36,222 nucleotides of DNA from assembly GCA_025360845.1 (NCBI GenBank), contig JANYBJ010000030.1, positions 1-36,222 on the forward strand, in the 5' to 3' direction. Of this stretch, positions 9,193 through 18,508 are shown piece after piece (within the stretch, counting starts at the first letter, position 1; each line of letters opens with the position of its first letter). This stretch comes from a bacterium. Lineage in GTDB: Bacteria; Verrucomicrobiota; Kiritimatiellia; RFP12; UBA1067. The position numbers were made by a program, and so were the translations under genes. The notes beneath the pieces are model-generated. The model was given only the letters and a program-made list of their open reading frames with translations, was not told the origin of the DNA and did not search any database.

Positions 9193-10632
9193 CTAATTGT
9201 TGGGGATGTTCTTAAGCGCCTCGGATGTGCGAGTTGCTTGCGCGGTCAGACTCTCGATCTTAGCCTGTAATTCATGGTTCATTTTTGCGGTCTCTACCGC
9301 GAATTGCGAAAACGCCTTGTTGACATCTTTCTGAGAGGCTAGATGTTCGGCCACATGTTTATCCTTGTCATCCTTGGCCTGAAGATAACTTGTCTCGGTC
9401 TCCTTGCCTTTAATAACAATAGGCGCGTTGCGCGCGTCGCGTAAATCGGCGGCCTCTTTGGCCACCTTTTCAGCTAGATCCGCCTTCCTCTGCGCACGCT
9501 CCCGCATCGTGTCCTGGGCGTCTTCAATTTCCTTTGCTATTCGCTTCTTCTCTTGCTCTGCGTCATATTCGATCTGGCGCAATTCTATCTGGCGTGTCAC
9601 GCCGCCGGTCTTTGACGTGGTTACCTGCGTGTCGCGATTCATGCGGTTGGCCTCTGCCCTTTCCCCGATGGTGAACTGCTGCTGTTCTGCCGACACGGCT
9701 TTTGCCAGCGCCTCTTGAATCCCTTTTTCCATCTCTTCCGTCTTCGCTGTTAATCGCTCTAGGTCTGGCAGCGCCCGTGAGAAGGCCGTTATTCTCTTTG
9801 TTGGTTCAAGCGGATTGAACGCAGCGTTCTTTTCCGCGATTGCCTTCGCATATCTCTCGCTATATTGATCGCTGTAGTTCTTGAACCACCCCTCAAGCTC
9901 TTGTGCTAACGCGATGGAGTCTCTCTTCGTTTTTTCTAATGCGGAACCTTCACCACGCATGTCGGCAAGCTCGCGGTCGGACTTGCGCAATGCTGCGGCA
10001 TCGGTCAGCTCGGCTCGTTTTGTGGATGTCTCCAGATCCAACTTTCTCCGACCGAACGTATCGTCGGGCTGCAACTTGCGGACGGCTTCCGCGTGCGCCA
10101 GATCCAGCTTCGCCAGATCGGATGCGAGCCGGGCGTCATCCTTTGAAGCCTCAGCATCGGATAGGCGCTTGCGGGCCTCCTCTGCCATTGTGATGGCGTT
10201 GGCCAGCTCAAGATAATATCTCGTCGTGGACTTCACGCCTGCGTCCGCATTTCCGCTGGCGATGTCCCGCAGACTCTTAGCAAACGCCGACTGACGTTCT
10301 CTCAGCTCGTCGTACACCTTCTTCCAAGCTGCGAACGCGGCCAGCAGCAGACCCACAGGCCCGACAGCGGCGGCAAGTTTAGGGAACTGACCGGAGAGGT
10401 TCCGGACGGCCTGCCCCACGCCCATGACGCCGCCCTCTGTGACCTGCGTTGCGGCGTTGATCATGCCGAACGCCTTCTCAGCGCTGCCCGCCGCGGCCTT
10501 CGTGTTATCGCCCATCTCTTTGGCGCTCTTGCCGACTGCGGCCACGTTGTCGACGGCCTCCTTCGTGCCCTTGCCGTCGAAGAGCGTGCGGATGCGCATG
10601 ATCAGGGACATCTCGTTTGATGAATCAGCCAT
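9193..10632 (-). CDS. Putative tail tape measure protein
   Basis: 479 aa; long coiled-coil stretches with an internal hydrophobic segment (AAVGPVGLLLAAFAAW). Confidence 0.6.
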   Translation of the reverse strand: MADSSNEMSLIMRIRTLFDGKGTKEAVDNVAAVGKSAKEMGDNTKAAAGSAEKAFGMINAATQVTEGGVMGVGQAVRNLSGQFPKLAAAVGPVGLLLAAFAAWKKVYDELRERQSAFAKSLRDIASGNADAGVKSTTRYYLELANAITMAEEARKRLSDAEASKDDARLASDLAKLDLAHAEAVRKLQPDDTFGRRKLDLETSTKRAELTDAAALRKSDRELADMRGEGSALEKTKRDSIALAQELEGWFKNYSDQYSERYAKAIAEKNAAFNPLEPTKRITAFSRALPDLERLTAKTEEMEKGIQEALAKAVSAEQQQFTIGERAEANRMNRDTQVTTSKTGGVTRQIELRQIEYDAEQEKKRIAKEIEDAQDTMRERAQRKADLAEKVAKEAADLRDARNAPIVIKGKETETSYLQAKDDKDKHVAEHLASQKDVNKAFSQFAVETAKMNHELQAKIESLTAQATRTSEALKNIPNN

Positions 10633-11218
10633 TGGTTTGAGCCTTTCGGGAACGCAGGTTATTGAGACGCATGACGGCGAGACCGAGCACCACGTTGGCG
10701 GGCGGCAGCACGGTAGGGTCCGGGGCGATGGGCTTGGTGCGCTTGACGAGCCAGAACATCACGGTGCCGAGGTACTCACCCTCTTTGGGCTGCGCCACGA
10801 GCGCGGCCCTGTTGTGGGCCTTGAACACTACGATGCGCAGGTCGGGGAACTCGCGCGGCAATCGCCCGTAGGCCGCGCCACAGGCGGGGATAGCCAGCGC
10901 CCCTGCCCTGACAGGGCCGATGCCCTTGGGAGCGCCCGCGTAGCGCAGGCGCACGCCCTGATGCGTCACAGAGACGCTCAGGCCCTCGGCGTCGGTCGAG
11001 AACGTGACCGACTGCGCGGCCTTGCGCCAGAAGTGCGAGCGCCGACCGCCATCCGGATAGGTGTGCGCGTTGGTCTGATCGCGCATGCGCAGATGGCGCT
11101 GCACGAGGCGGGCCAGCTCGCCCGCGACGGCCTTGGATTCGCGGGCGGTGATCGGCCCGGCTGCGGTGAGCACCTTACCGGTCACGTCATCGTGGTCTAT
11201 GGATACGGTTAAGGACAT
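10625..11218 (-). CDS. Putative virion morphogenesis/tail completion protein (Mu gpG-like)
   Basis: 197 aa; RESKAVAGELARLVQRHLRMRDQ...HFWRKAAQSVTF...GVRLRYAGAPKGIGP. Confidence 0.5.
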   Translation of the reverse strand: MSLTVSIDHDDVTGKVLTAAGPITARESKAVAGELARLVQRHLRMRDQTNAHTYPDGGRRSHFWRKAAQSVTFSTDAEGLSVSVTHQGVRLRYAGAPKGIGPVRAGALAIPACGAAYGRLPREFPDLRIVVFKAHNRAALVAQPKEGEYLGTVMFWLVKRTKPIAPDPTVLPPANVVLGLAVMRLNNLRSRKAQTNG

Positions 11219-11229
11219 AGGACGGATGA

Positions 11230-12075
11230 TCAGAGTTGCGTGAGGACGCCGCCTTCAAACGACGCTTCAGGGAACTGCGCGAGGATCGCCGCCATCAGGT
11301 CGGGAGAGCCGTCAGGCAGCGAAGCGACAAGCGGGTTGTTCTCGCCGAGGTCCATGGGGGCGGCGTGTTCGTTGGGGGAGATGATGCCGTAGGCTTCGCA
11401 GGTCTCGCGGTCGACGTCCTCGACCTCGCGCTTGGAGCCCCACGCGAAGGGCGGATACGGATAGCCGAAGATCGAGAGCCGCGCCCAGCCGGGATCGGAG
11501 CGCAGGGCCACGAAGTCGGAGCCGAACGGGCCGGGCAGGCCCGCCGCCTTCCAACGCTCCGACCACCAGCCGTCGCCGCGCGGCTCTTCGGCGTAAGAGG
11601 GCAGCAGACGCTGGCCGGGAAACTCGTCGAGAATCGCGGGGTCGTTCATCTGCTTGGAGTGCCCGAAGTTGCGGGCGAAGCTGACCGGGTAGTCGAGCTG
11701 CACGCGGATGCGGGCCTCGCTGCGAAGATCCTTGATCCCTCCCTCGGTGCCCTCGGCAGGCGTCCAGCCGAGCTGCTCAAGGTTCGCCCGCAGCAGCATG
11801 CGTGCGCGGGCCTCGGTCATGTACTGCCCTGGCTCGCGAGGTGTTCCATCCGGGTTGTGCTCGGGATCAAGCATCATGCCGATGATGTTGTCGAGCACGG
11901 TGAGATGGCGGGCGTCCTCGACACGGGCGCTGAAGACGCCGCGCTTGCGGATGAGCGGGTCGAGCGCCATCAGCTCGTCGGACGACAGCGAGGTGGGGAG
12001 ATGGCCGCGCAGGGAGCGGTCTTGCAAGGCCGTTTCAAAGGTCACCGGGTCGAGCAGTATGGAGGGGATAGACAT
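11230..12075 (-). CDS. Putative minor head/structural protein
   Basis: 281 aa; VFSARVEDARHL... and a late FGYPYPPFAWGSKREVEDVDRETCEAYGI segment; family resemblance only. Confidence 0.45.
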   Translation of the reverse strand: MSIPSILLDPVTFETALQDRSLRGHLPTSLSSDELMALDPLIRKRGVFSARVEDARHLTVLDNIIGMMLDPEHNPDGTPREPGQYMTEARARMLLRANLEQLGWTPAEGTEGGIKDLRSEARIRVQLDYPVSFARNFGHSKQMNDPAILDEFPGQRLLPSYAEEPRGDGWWSERWKAAGLPGPFGSDFVALRSDPGWARLSIFGYPYPPFAWGSKREVEDVDRETCEAYGIISPNEHAAPMDLGENNPLVASLPDGSPDLMAAILAQFPEASFEGGVLTQL

Positions 12076-12091
12076 GGGTTAAAAGAGGCGG

Positions 12092-12112
12092 GGCGCTCAA
12101 CACGCGAGCGCC
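12092..12112. repeat. Intergenic hairpin GGCGCTC...GAGCGCC
   Basis: 7-bp perfect stem. Confidence 0.6.
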
Positions 12113-12121
12113 TCGCGCAGA

Positions 12122-13000
12122 TCACTTGGCAGACAGTGTGTATGCATCGGCGGTGATCGCCACGGGCAACGTCGCGTTAGATGCAGAGAATCCTCGCTTG
12201 CGGAGCGCGTTCCACATGGCCGTCCGGTTGGCGGCATCATCGAGATTGATGATCGCCACATCCGGATGCGCTTGCTTGTAAGCCCGACAGCGGGAGCATG
12301 ACGGTCGACCGTAGACGCCCTCACCTGACGCGCCGGGAGTTCCGTTGTAGCCCGTCGTGTCGGCGGGAGCGGCCTCGGTTGACTGATCCGACGTAACGGA
12401 CGGAGCGGACTGATCGGAGGAGTCTTCAGAGGCGTCGGCGGTTGCGGCAGACGTTTGACTCGCTGCGCTCGCCTTTACTGGGACGCCTTGCGACTGGAGG
12501 CCCAGCAGCAGCAGGTTGCCGAGGATCTTGCCCATGTCGGCCTCGCCGGCAGAGCCCGCCTTGTCGATGCCCACGCCGCGCTCGGTGACGACCTGACCCT
12601 TGGTGGTCGTGGTCTCGGTGATATTGAGACCGGCGAGCGTGGATGATGCCTTCTCGCCGAACGCCAGGCCGACGTAGTGGGACTCTCCGGCCTTTCCGCT
12701 AATAACCGCGCAGCCGCTGGAGAGAAGGATGAAGGATAAAAGCAAAAGGATAAGCGGGGCGATCTTGCCGAGCTTGTCGAGGCGCATGCGGCGCACGGCA
12801 ACGTAAGCGGTCAAACCGCCCGTGGCAAGAGCGCCGACGCCCGTGCCGAGCAGAGGCAGGTTGTCGGTGATCCACTTGACGTCGCCGAACGCGGCCAGCA
12901 GGGCCGTTCCCATCGCGATGATGATGCCGATAGCCGCCGATATCCGCTGGCCGTAGCCGAGCGCCTTGGTTTCCACTTGGTCTTTGGGTGTGATGTCCAT
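12122..13000 (-). CDS. Membrane/lipoprotein-like protein with C-terminal glutaredoxin-like domain
   Basis: 292 aa; two N-terminal TM segments, lipobox-like LLSSGC, low-complexity linker, then VYGRPSCSRCRAYKQAHPDVAIINLDDAANRTAMWNALRKRGFSASNATLPVAITADAYTL (CxxC plus TLPV). Confidence 0.6.
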   Translation of the reverse strand: MDITPKDQVETKALGYGQRISAAIGIIIAMGTALLAAFGDVKWITDNLPLLGTGVGALATGGLTAYVAVRRMRLDKLGKIAPLILLLLSFILLSSGCAVISGKAGESHYVGLAFGEKASSTLAGLNITETTTTKGQVVTERGVGIDKAGSAGEADMGKILGNLLLLGLQSQGVPVKASAASQTSAATADASEDSSDQSAPSVTSDQSTEAAPADTTGYNGTPGASGEGVYGRPSCSRCRAYKQAHPDVAIINLDDAANRTAMWNALRKRGFSASNATLPVAITADAYTLSAK

Positions 13001-13025
13001 GGTGTTGTTCCTTTGTTTTGATAGG

Positions 13026-13045
13026 GGGCGACCCGCCGGTCGCCC
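13026..13045. repeat. Intergenic hairpin GGGCGACC-CGCC-GGTCGCCC
   Basis: Perfect 8-bp stem; same sequence as 17926-17945. Confidence 0.85.
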
Positions 13046-13057
13046 GTACTGAGAGTG

Positions 13058-13753
13058 TCAGACCACGCGCTTGATGCCGTAGGCTGCGAGGGCTGCGGCC
13101 ACGCCAGCCGCGAACGCGGCCAGCTCTTTGGCGTTGTACTTGTTCCCGGCAGGGGGCTGCACGTCGGGAAGGGGAGCCGACACGCGGGCGGTGTGCGCGA
13201 CGCGCAGGGGCGCTACGCTGACGGTGCCGTCGCTCAGCGTGTGCTCGACCTTGTCGCCTCTGATCGTCGCCGAGAGTTCGCGGGGCTGCCGCTTGCCCAT
13301 CTTCATGACCTTTGTCTGTGCCAGCGCGTCTGTCTTGACGATGGCCTCCTCGGCCGGAGCGGGAGAATCCTCAATGACGGGCACGGTGCGGAGCCGGTCG
13401 CGGGGAGAGGTCTTGACCACAAATTCAGAGTTGGTCTGGACGCGTCCGCCTTCGTAGGTCACAACGTAGACGAGTTCCCAGAGCGCGGGAAGGTCGTTTG
13501 TCCCGGATAAGGTGATCCGCTCGGGGTAGGCCGGGGCGGCGGGCTTGACGATCTGCGAGTCGCGCCAGGTGCCGTCGCTCATCTTGTCTTTGTAGAGCAC
13601 GGCCGATTCGGTGTCGCCCATGCGCAGGCGCTCGACCGGGTGCGGCCCGAGTTCGGCATGCAGTAAGAGCGGCAGAAAGATGAGTGCCAGGGCGAACAGC
13701 AGAAAGATGAGCTGGGAGGCGCGAATCACGTAGTGGGTTAAGCGAGGACTCAT
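13058..13753 (-). CDS. Phage protein with N- and C-terminal hydrophobic segments
   Basis: Start MSPRLTHYVIRASQLIFLLFALALIFLPLLL; ATGA overlap with the upstream gene. Confidence 0.55.
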   Translation of the reverse strand: MSPRLTHYVIRASQLIFLLFALALIFLPLLLHAELGPHPVERLRMGDTESAVLYKDKMSDGTWRDSQIVKPAAPAYPERITLSGTNDLPALWELVYVVTYEGGRVQTNSEFVVKTSPRDRLRTVPVIEDSPAPAEEAIVKTDALAQTKVMKMGKRQPRELSATIRGDKVEHTLSDGTVSVAPLRVAHTARVSAPLPDVQPPAGNKYNAKELAAFAAGVAAALAAYGIKRVV

Positions 13754-14670
13754 AGCTCGTAGACTCCGTTTGTGACGGCGGTGCCGTCGAGGGTTGCGGA
13801 TACCGCGATGCCGCCTTTGTAGACGACCTGAAGGCGGCTGCCGAAATGGGTGTCGGTGCCGCTGAAAGGAAGAACCGTGACGCCGTTGGTGACGACGCTG
13901 ATGCCTCCGGACGGGACGATGAGCGGGGATGCCGACGAGCCGAAGCCGACCTCGTAAGCGGGGATCAGAACGGTGCCGATTGTCTCGGACGGCACCGTGA
14001 AGTCGTAGCGCACGCAGGGAGCGCCGCCGACGCTTTCGGTGGAGGGATAGTAGTTCGTGACGGCGGTGAGACGGAACGGCCCGCCGCCAACGTCCACGTC
14101 GGCGGCGATGCCCGGAGCCACGAGCGGAACCTCGCTGAACCAGACCCACGCGCTGATCACGGAGCCGTCCGCGTTCTGGCGCACGCGCTCGACCGTGGCC
14201 GCGATGTTGTGGTTCGTGACGCCGCCCGCGCCGCTGCGGGGAAGGAACGACGAGACGTAGATCACGCGGCGGGTGTTGTTGGTGACCATGTAGGCGGCCA
14301 GATCGAACTGATCGCTTGCGGCGGCGACGGTGTTGGAGGCCCCGGAGACGATCTGGTCCGCGAGGGACAGGAAGGCGTCGAGCACCGCGGCCTCGGACGC
14401 CTTGGCGACGGCCCCGCTCTCGTCGATGATGACTCCGCCGCTCATGGCCGTGACGTACTGGCAGACGTAAGCGCGTGGGCTGATGCCGCTCTTGGCTCCG
14501 GAGTAGACGGCCGACAGGCCCAGCACGATGCCGACCGCGATGCGGCCGAACACGGAGGGCGCGATCTTGGACAGGCTGCGGGCGACGCAGGGGAGCTGGC
14601 ATAGCGCCTGAAACACGCCCATGACCGACAGCACCCAGAACCAGTCGTATGCCGTGGCGTCAGCGAACAC
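13750..14670 (-). CDS. Hypothetical phage structural-region protein
   Basis: 306 aa ORF coupled to both neighbours. Confidence 0.6.
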   Translation of the reverse strand: MFADATAYDWFWVLSVMGVFQALCQLPCVARSLSKIAPSVFGRIAVGIVLGLSAVYSGAKSGISPRAYVCQYVTAMSGGVIIDESGAVAKASEAAVLDAFLSLADQIVSGASNTVAAASDQFDLAAYMVTNNTRRVIYVSSFLPRSGAGGVTNHNIAATVERVRQNADGSVISAWVWFSEVPLVAPGIAADVDVGGGPFRLTAVTNYYPSTESVGGAPCVRYDFTVPSETIGTVLIPAYEVGFGSSASPLIVPSGGISVVTNGVTVLPFSGTDTHFGSRLQVVYKGGIAVSATLDGTAVTNGVYEL

Positions 14671-15385
14671 GGACGCCTCCTATCCACCGCATGGTGTTCG
14701 TGCCCTGCGTGATTGTCGCGGTGAGCGGGGCCACGCCGTTGACGGCGATACCGTTGTTGACCGGAAAGTACATCTGGTTCGTTCCCGAACCGGCAACGTC
14801 GGCGTGGACGCGGAAGAAGGCCGACGTCGTGGAAAGCGGCATGGAGACGGTGTTGCAATAGGCCTCGTACAGCGTGTCGCCGACGAGCACCTCGCCTAAA
14901 GAAACGTTGGCGCTTGAGAGGCGGTCCCATGCGTTTGTGCGGCCCATGCTGTCGGACGTGCGGACATAGGGCCACGCGCCGGGGTCGCTGGTGAAATAGG
15001 TCCAGATGCGGTGCCACGCCAGATTGTTGCTGACCGCCACGTTCTGGTCGAAGCGCACGATGCTGGCCATCAGGTTGGTGTCGGCCTCGATGCCAGGGGC
15101 GAAGGACTCGGCGAAGAGGCGGATGTAGCCGGTGGAGTTGCGGGCGCGTTCGAGCGCGACGATTCCGGCGACGGAGTTGGAGACCATCGCGGCGGCGACA
15201 TCGGCGGCCTGCGCGGCGGCTATCGCGGCCTGAACCCCGGCGGCGTTGTTGGCGAGGGTGTTGATGGAGGCGACGGTGTTGGACGGCCAGATGCTGCCGT
15301 CCGGACGCACGGTCACCAGCCCGGCGAGCTGGGCGCGGGCGGAAAGGCAGAAGGCGAAAGTCAAAAGGATGAAGAGCGTGCGCAT
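14660..15385 (-). CDS. Hypothetical exported phage protein (signal peptide)
   Basis: Start MRTLFILLTFAFCLSARAQ at 15385, overlapping the upstream stop. Confidence 0.6.
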   Translation of the reverse strand: MRTLFILLTFAFCLSARAQLAGLVTVRPDGSIWPSNTVASINTLANNAAGVQAAIAAAQAADVAAAMVSNSVAGIVALERARNSTGYIRLFAESFAPGIEADTNLMASIVRFDQNVAVSNNLAWHRIWTYFTSDPGAWPYVRTSDSMGRTNAWDRLSSANVSLGEVLVGDTLYEAYCNTVSMPLSTTSAFFRVHADVAGSGTNQMYFPVNNGIAVNGVAPLTATITQGTNTMRWIGGVRVR

Positions 15386-16455
15386 CAGCGGACCTCCCAG
15401 ACGGTGAATGAGAAGTTGGAGACGGAGACCTGTAGCCAGACGTTTGAACCGGCGTCGTAGAGCAGCCAGCCGGGGACGGCGTTGGTGGGGAGCGCCCGCT
15501 GCGGAAGAACATAGGCGAGACTGTTGGTCAGAACAGATGAGACCCGGTACAGCGTCACGGTTCCGGATGCGCCCGCTCCCGTGTTCAGCGTGTAGTTGGT
15601 CAAACCCTGCGGCAACTGCGTCGCGTAGTAGTTGTTCCACGGGACGGCGATGGAGGCGCTGACGGCGACGGAGCTGTTGGTCAGATAGGAGGCTCCCCAT
15701 CCTCCCGTAACATTGATCGGCCAGCGGCCCGCCTGCGTGAATAACGCCGGGGCGTTCAACACTTCGAACGTGCCGTTGGTAATAGATGTCCCCACGCATT
15801 TCACATACCAGCGGTTCGTGGAGGTGACCGTGTACTCGCTGATTGCTCCGCCTTGGCGAGACATCCACGTCGAGCGGTCGGCAGACCACCAGCGGGTGGA
15901 ATCGTCAGGAGGTATCGATTGAAGGGCGCTTGCAAGCGCGTTGCTGCCGCTGGCCCAGTCGGCGGCGCTGACCCACGGAGCGCCGGACACCGTGATCCCG
16001 GCGAAGTCCAGCGTGCGCACGGGCATGGGCAGGGCGTTGGGCGTGAAGCCGGGGCTAGCCAGCATGCGGATGTTGCCCGTCACGCGCCAGAGCGGCGAGG
16101 TAGAACCGGCCTGCCAGACACCGATCCAGTAGTAGTACATCGGTGCGCCGGTATCCATGGAGGGCGTCCACGTCGATTGCATGAGCCCGGCCTTCGGCGC
16201 TGAGATCGTCACGGAGTTTGTCCACCAGACGTTAGCCGTGGCGTTCGTGTACCAATACCAGCGGGCTTCCGCGCCGGTCAGATCCAGAGGCGCGAGCCCG
16301 TTGCGCAGGAAGATCTGCATGGAGACGGACTCGCCCTGCTTGTAGGTGCGCTGCACGGAGGTGTGCTGGGTGACGTCGACCGACCACGCGTCGGTGAGGG
16401 CGTGGGAGAATGGGACGGAGAGGACGGATAGGACAAATAGGACAAATGGTTTCAT
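15385..16455 (-). CDS. Exported phage protein with BppU-like N-terminal domain
   Basis: 356 aa; MKPFVLFVLSVLSVPFSHA signal peptide; QGESVSMQIFLRNGLAPLDLTGAEARWYWYTN. Confidence 0.55.
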   Translation of the reverse strand: MKPFVLFVLSVLSVPFSHALTDAWSVDVTQHTSVQRTYKQGESVSMQIFLRNGLAPLDLTGAEARWYWYTNATANVWWTNSVTISAPKAGLMQSTWTPSMDTGAPMYYYWIGVWQAGSTSPLWRVTGNIRMLASPGFTPNALPMPVRTLDFAGITVSGAPWVSAADWASGSNALASALQSIPPDDSTRWWSADRSTWMSRQGGAISEYTVTSTNRWYVKCVGTSITNGTFEVLNAPALFTQAGRWPINVTGGWGASYLTNSSVAVSASIAVPWNNYYATQLPQGLTNYTLNTGAGASGTVTLYRVSSVLTNSLAYVLPQRALPTNAVPGWLLYDAGSNVWLQVSVSNFSFTVWEVR

Positions 16456-16462
16456 GGCAATC

Positions 16463-16900
16463 CTAAACGATGTCGGTTATCACGGGGACAGAGGTTTTAA
16501 AGTGGAAGCGCACGTCGACCGAGCAGCCGTTTCGCAGGCAGGTCAGCTTCTGGATCACGGCCGCCGCGTAGGTGGTCAGCTTCGCGGCGACGGTGTCGCG
16601 CTCCTCAAGCGAGACGCCGCCGCGCGGAAGCGTCCCGGCGAGGCCGTGCGCGAAGGTGCGTGCGGCGTCCTGCGTGGCGAAGCGCTGTTCCACCCACAGG
16701 TCAAAGACGTGGACCCCGCAGCCCCTGTCGGCGGGCGTGGCGTTCGCCGCGCCGATGGGTTTGATATCCTCCACCGACCATTCCGTATCCACGTCGTCGC
16801 TCTGGCCGAGCGGCCCGGTGTAGTAGCCGATCTGTCCGGCGTTGCCTAAGCCGTGGCAGATAACGATGTCGCCGGAGGTGTGTTTGTACGTGATGGTCAT
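16463..16900 (-). CDS. Hypothetical phage protein
   Basis: MTITYKHTSGDIVICHGLGNAGQIGYYTGPLG..., ATG at 16900 after a hairpin and SD-like sequence. Confidence 0.55.
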   Translation of the reverse strand: MTITYKHTSGDIVICHGLGNAGQIGYYTGPLGQSDDVDTEWSVEDIKPIGAANATPADRGCGVHVFDLWVEQRFATQDAARTFAHGLAGTLPRGGVSLEERDTVAAKLTTYAAAVIQKLTCLRNGCSVDVRFHFKTSVPVITDIV

Positions 16901-16917
16901 GGTTGTAACTCCAGAGA

Positions 16918-16939
16918 GGGCGGGCACGCAGGCCCGCCC
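16918..16939. repeat. Intergenic hairpin GGGCGGGC-ACGCAG-GCCCGCCC
   Basis: Perfect 8-bp stem. Confidence 0.85.
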
Positions 16940-16944
16940 GTACG

Positions 16945-17904
16945 TTACGCGGTCATGGCGACGGAGCCGAGGGAGCCTGCCACGGGGTAGGCACGCCACG
17001 TCAGCTCGCCCGCGCGGGGCTCTTTCTCGCCGTAGACCATGGGCTTGGAGACGAGACGTGCGGCCTTGAGGATGGCGGTGCAGCCGGGGTTATCCTCGGC
17101 GAGGGTCAGATCCGCCGAGATGCTGGACTGGCCGAGCGCCCGCGACGCGCCGATGATGGTCGCGGCGATGAGGCCCGCGTCGGAGATGTTGACGGGGCGG
17201 CAGGAGGCCTCGACGGAGGCGCTCTCCAGGCGGAAGTCGTAGGTTCCTACATCGGGATTGTAACGCGGGGCGATCTGATGCGCGGCCTTGAGCGTCCAGC
17301 CCTTATCATCCGTCATGATGGTGAGCGGGGCGGCAAGGCCCCACGTCGCGAGACACGGCAGATGAACCCAGTCGGCGGCTGCGGGCACGGCGCTGAAGGT
17401 CACGGCGGATGGCGCGGTGAAAAGCGAACCGGCCGTGGTGCGTGCGAGCCCCTTGCCGATGATGCCCGTGATCTTGACTGCGCCCTCGAAGCGGGTGTTG
17501 CCCGTGCCGAAGCGGAGCGTGGGAAACTGCGTGACGCGGGCGTTGGTGAGCGTCAGGAGCTGGCCGTCGAGCGTGTGGACGTAGAGCGGGGTGTCGGTGC
17601 CGGAGAAGATCGACTGTCCCGGCTTGAGGGCGAACACGCCGCCGAAGAGAAAGGCGAGCATCGCGGAGCTGAAGTTACCGGCGGGGGTGAAGTCGACCTC
17701 GATGTACTCATCCATGCGCGGATCGTCGATATCTCCGAAGCCGGAGACGGGCATGGGCTTGGGCTTGTGGATGAGATGCACGGTGACGTTGCCGTTGCAC
17801 CAGCAGTATTTCCAGTTGGCCTGTAGGGCGGGCTTGTCGATGATGATGTGCGCAGGCCCCTCCAAGAGCAGCGTGCGGTCGATGGTCGGTGTGTATGCGG
17901 GCAT
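16945..17904 (-). CDS. Putative major tail (tube) protein
   Basis: 319 aa; position between tail terminator candidate and tape measure; beta-rich; strong SD (aaaggaaac). Confidence 0.5.
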   Translation of the reverse strand: MPAYTPTIDRTLLLEGPAHIIIDKPALQANWKYCWCNGNVTVHLIHKPKPMPVSGFGDIDDPRMDEYIEVDFTPAGNFSSAMLAFLFGGVFALKPGQSIFSGTDTPLYVHTLDGQLLTLTNARVTQFPTLRFGTGNTRFEGAVKITGIIGKGLARTTAGSLFTAPSAVTFSAVPAAADWVHLPCLATWGLAAPLTIMTDDKGWTLKAAHQIAPRYNPDVGTYDFRLESASVEASCRPVNISDAGLIAATIIGASRALGQSSISADLTLAEDNPGCTAILKAARLVSKPMVYGEKEPRAGELTWRAYPVAGSLGSVAMTA

Positions 17905-17925
17905 GGTTTTTGTTTCCTTTTGAGA

Positions 17926-17945
17926 GGGCGACCCGCCGGTCGCCC
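17926..17945. repeat. Intergenic hairpin GGGCGACC-CGCC-GGTCGCCC
   Basis: Identical to 13026-13045. Confidence 0.85.
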
Positions 17946-17948
17946 GTA

Positions 17949-18506
17949 CTAGTCCGCCAGCAGCGAAGCGGGCGGGGCGATGATGTATGCGGTTGAGAAC
18001 GTGACCTCGGCTGTCTGGAGAGCGCCTTGCTCGCCTCCGGCCGTGAATGATTTGACGGCGCAGCAGCCGTTGCCGATCGACGCGCCGGACAGGCAGAGCA
18101 TAACCAGCTCCGCGCAGCGTGTGGCCGTGATGCCGGTGCCCGTCTTTCCGCGATTGGTTAGCGGAGATTCGGCGATGTTGACCACAAACGAGAAAGGGTC
18201 AAAGGAGACGGCATTGAGCATGCTTGCGTTGCGCGTGCCGCTGTCGAGGCCGACCACCATGCTGATGCCGATGGCCTTGAGTGCGGCGATCACGTCAGAG
18301 GCGACGGTGTGCTTGTCGGCGTAGGTGCATGATCCCGGCCGCTTCTGGCTGATGACCGGCGCGAGCGGAAGCCACTCGGTCAGGAAGCGCACGACGTGGA
18401 TCTGGAACGCGATGAGAGAGCCGTGGGTTTCGATGTCCGTGGCTTCGGGTGCCCTTGGAGGCGGAGCGGCGTTGAGCCAGAGTTTGGCTAGATCGAGTGT
18501 GGCCAT
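17949..18506 (-). CDS. Putative tail terminator/completion protein
   Basis: 185 aa, directly downstream of the DUF1320-like gene. Confidence 0.45.
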   Translation of the reverse strand: MATLDLAKLWLNAAPPPRAPEATDIETHGSLIAFQIHVVRFLTEWLPLAPVISQKRPGSCTYADKHTVASDVIAALKAIGISMVVGLDSGTRNASMLNAVSFDPFSFVVNIAESPLTNRGKTGTGITATRCAELVMLCLSGASIGNGCCAVKSFTAGGEQGALQTAEVTFSTAYIIAPPASLLAD

Positions 18507-18508
18507 GG

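Noticed and set aside
13058-14602. 514-aa single protein
   Set aside because: The N-terminal half is a shadow of CDS 13750-14670; the real gene starts at MSPRLTHYV (13753).
14660-15889. 409-aa single protein
   Set aside because: The upstream part is antisense-like/out-of-frame to CDS 15385-16455; the real start is the signal peptide Met at 15385.
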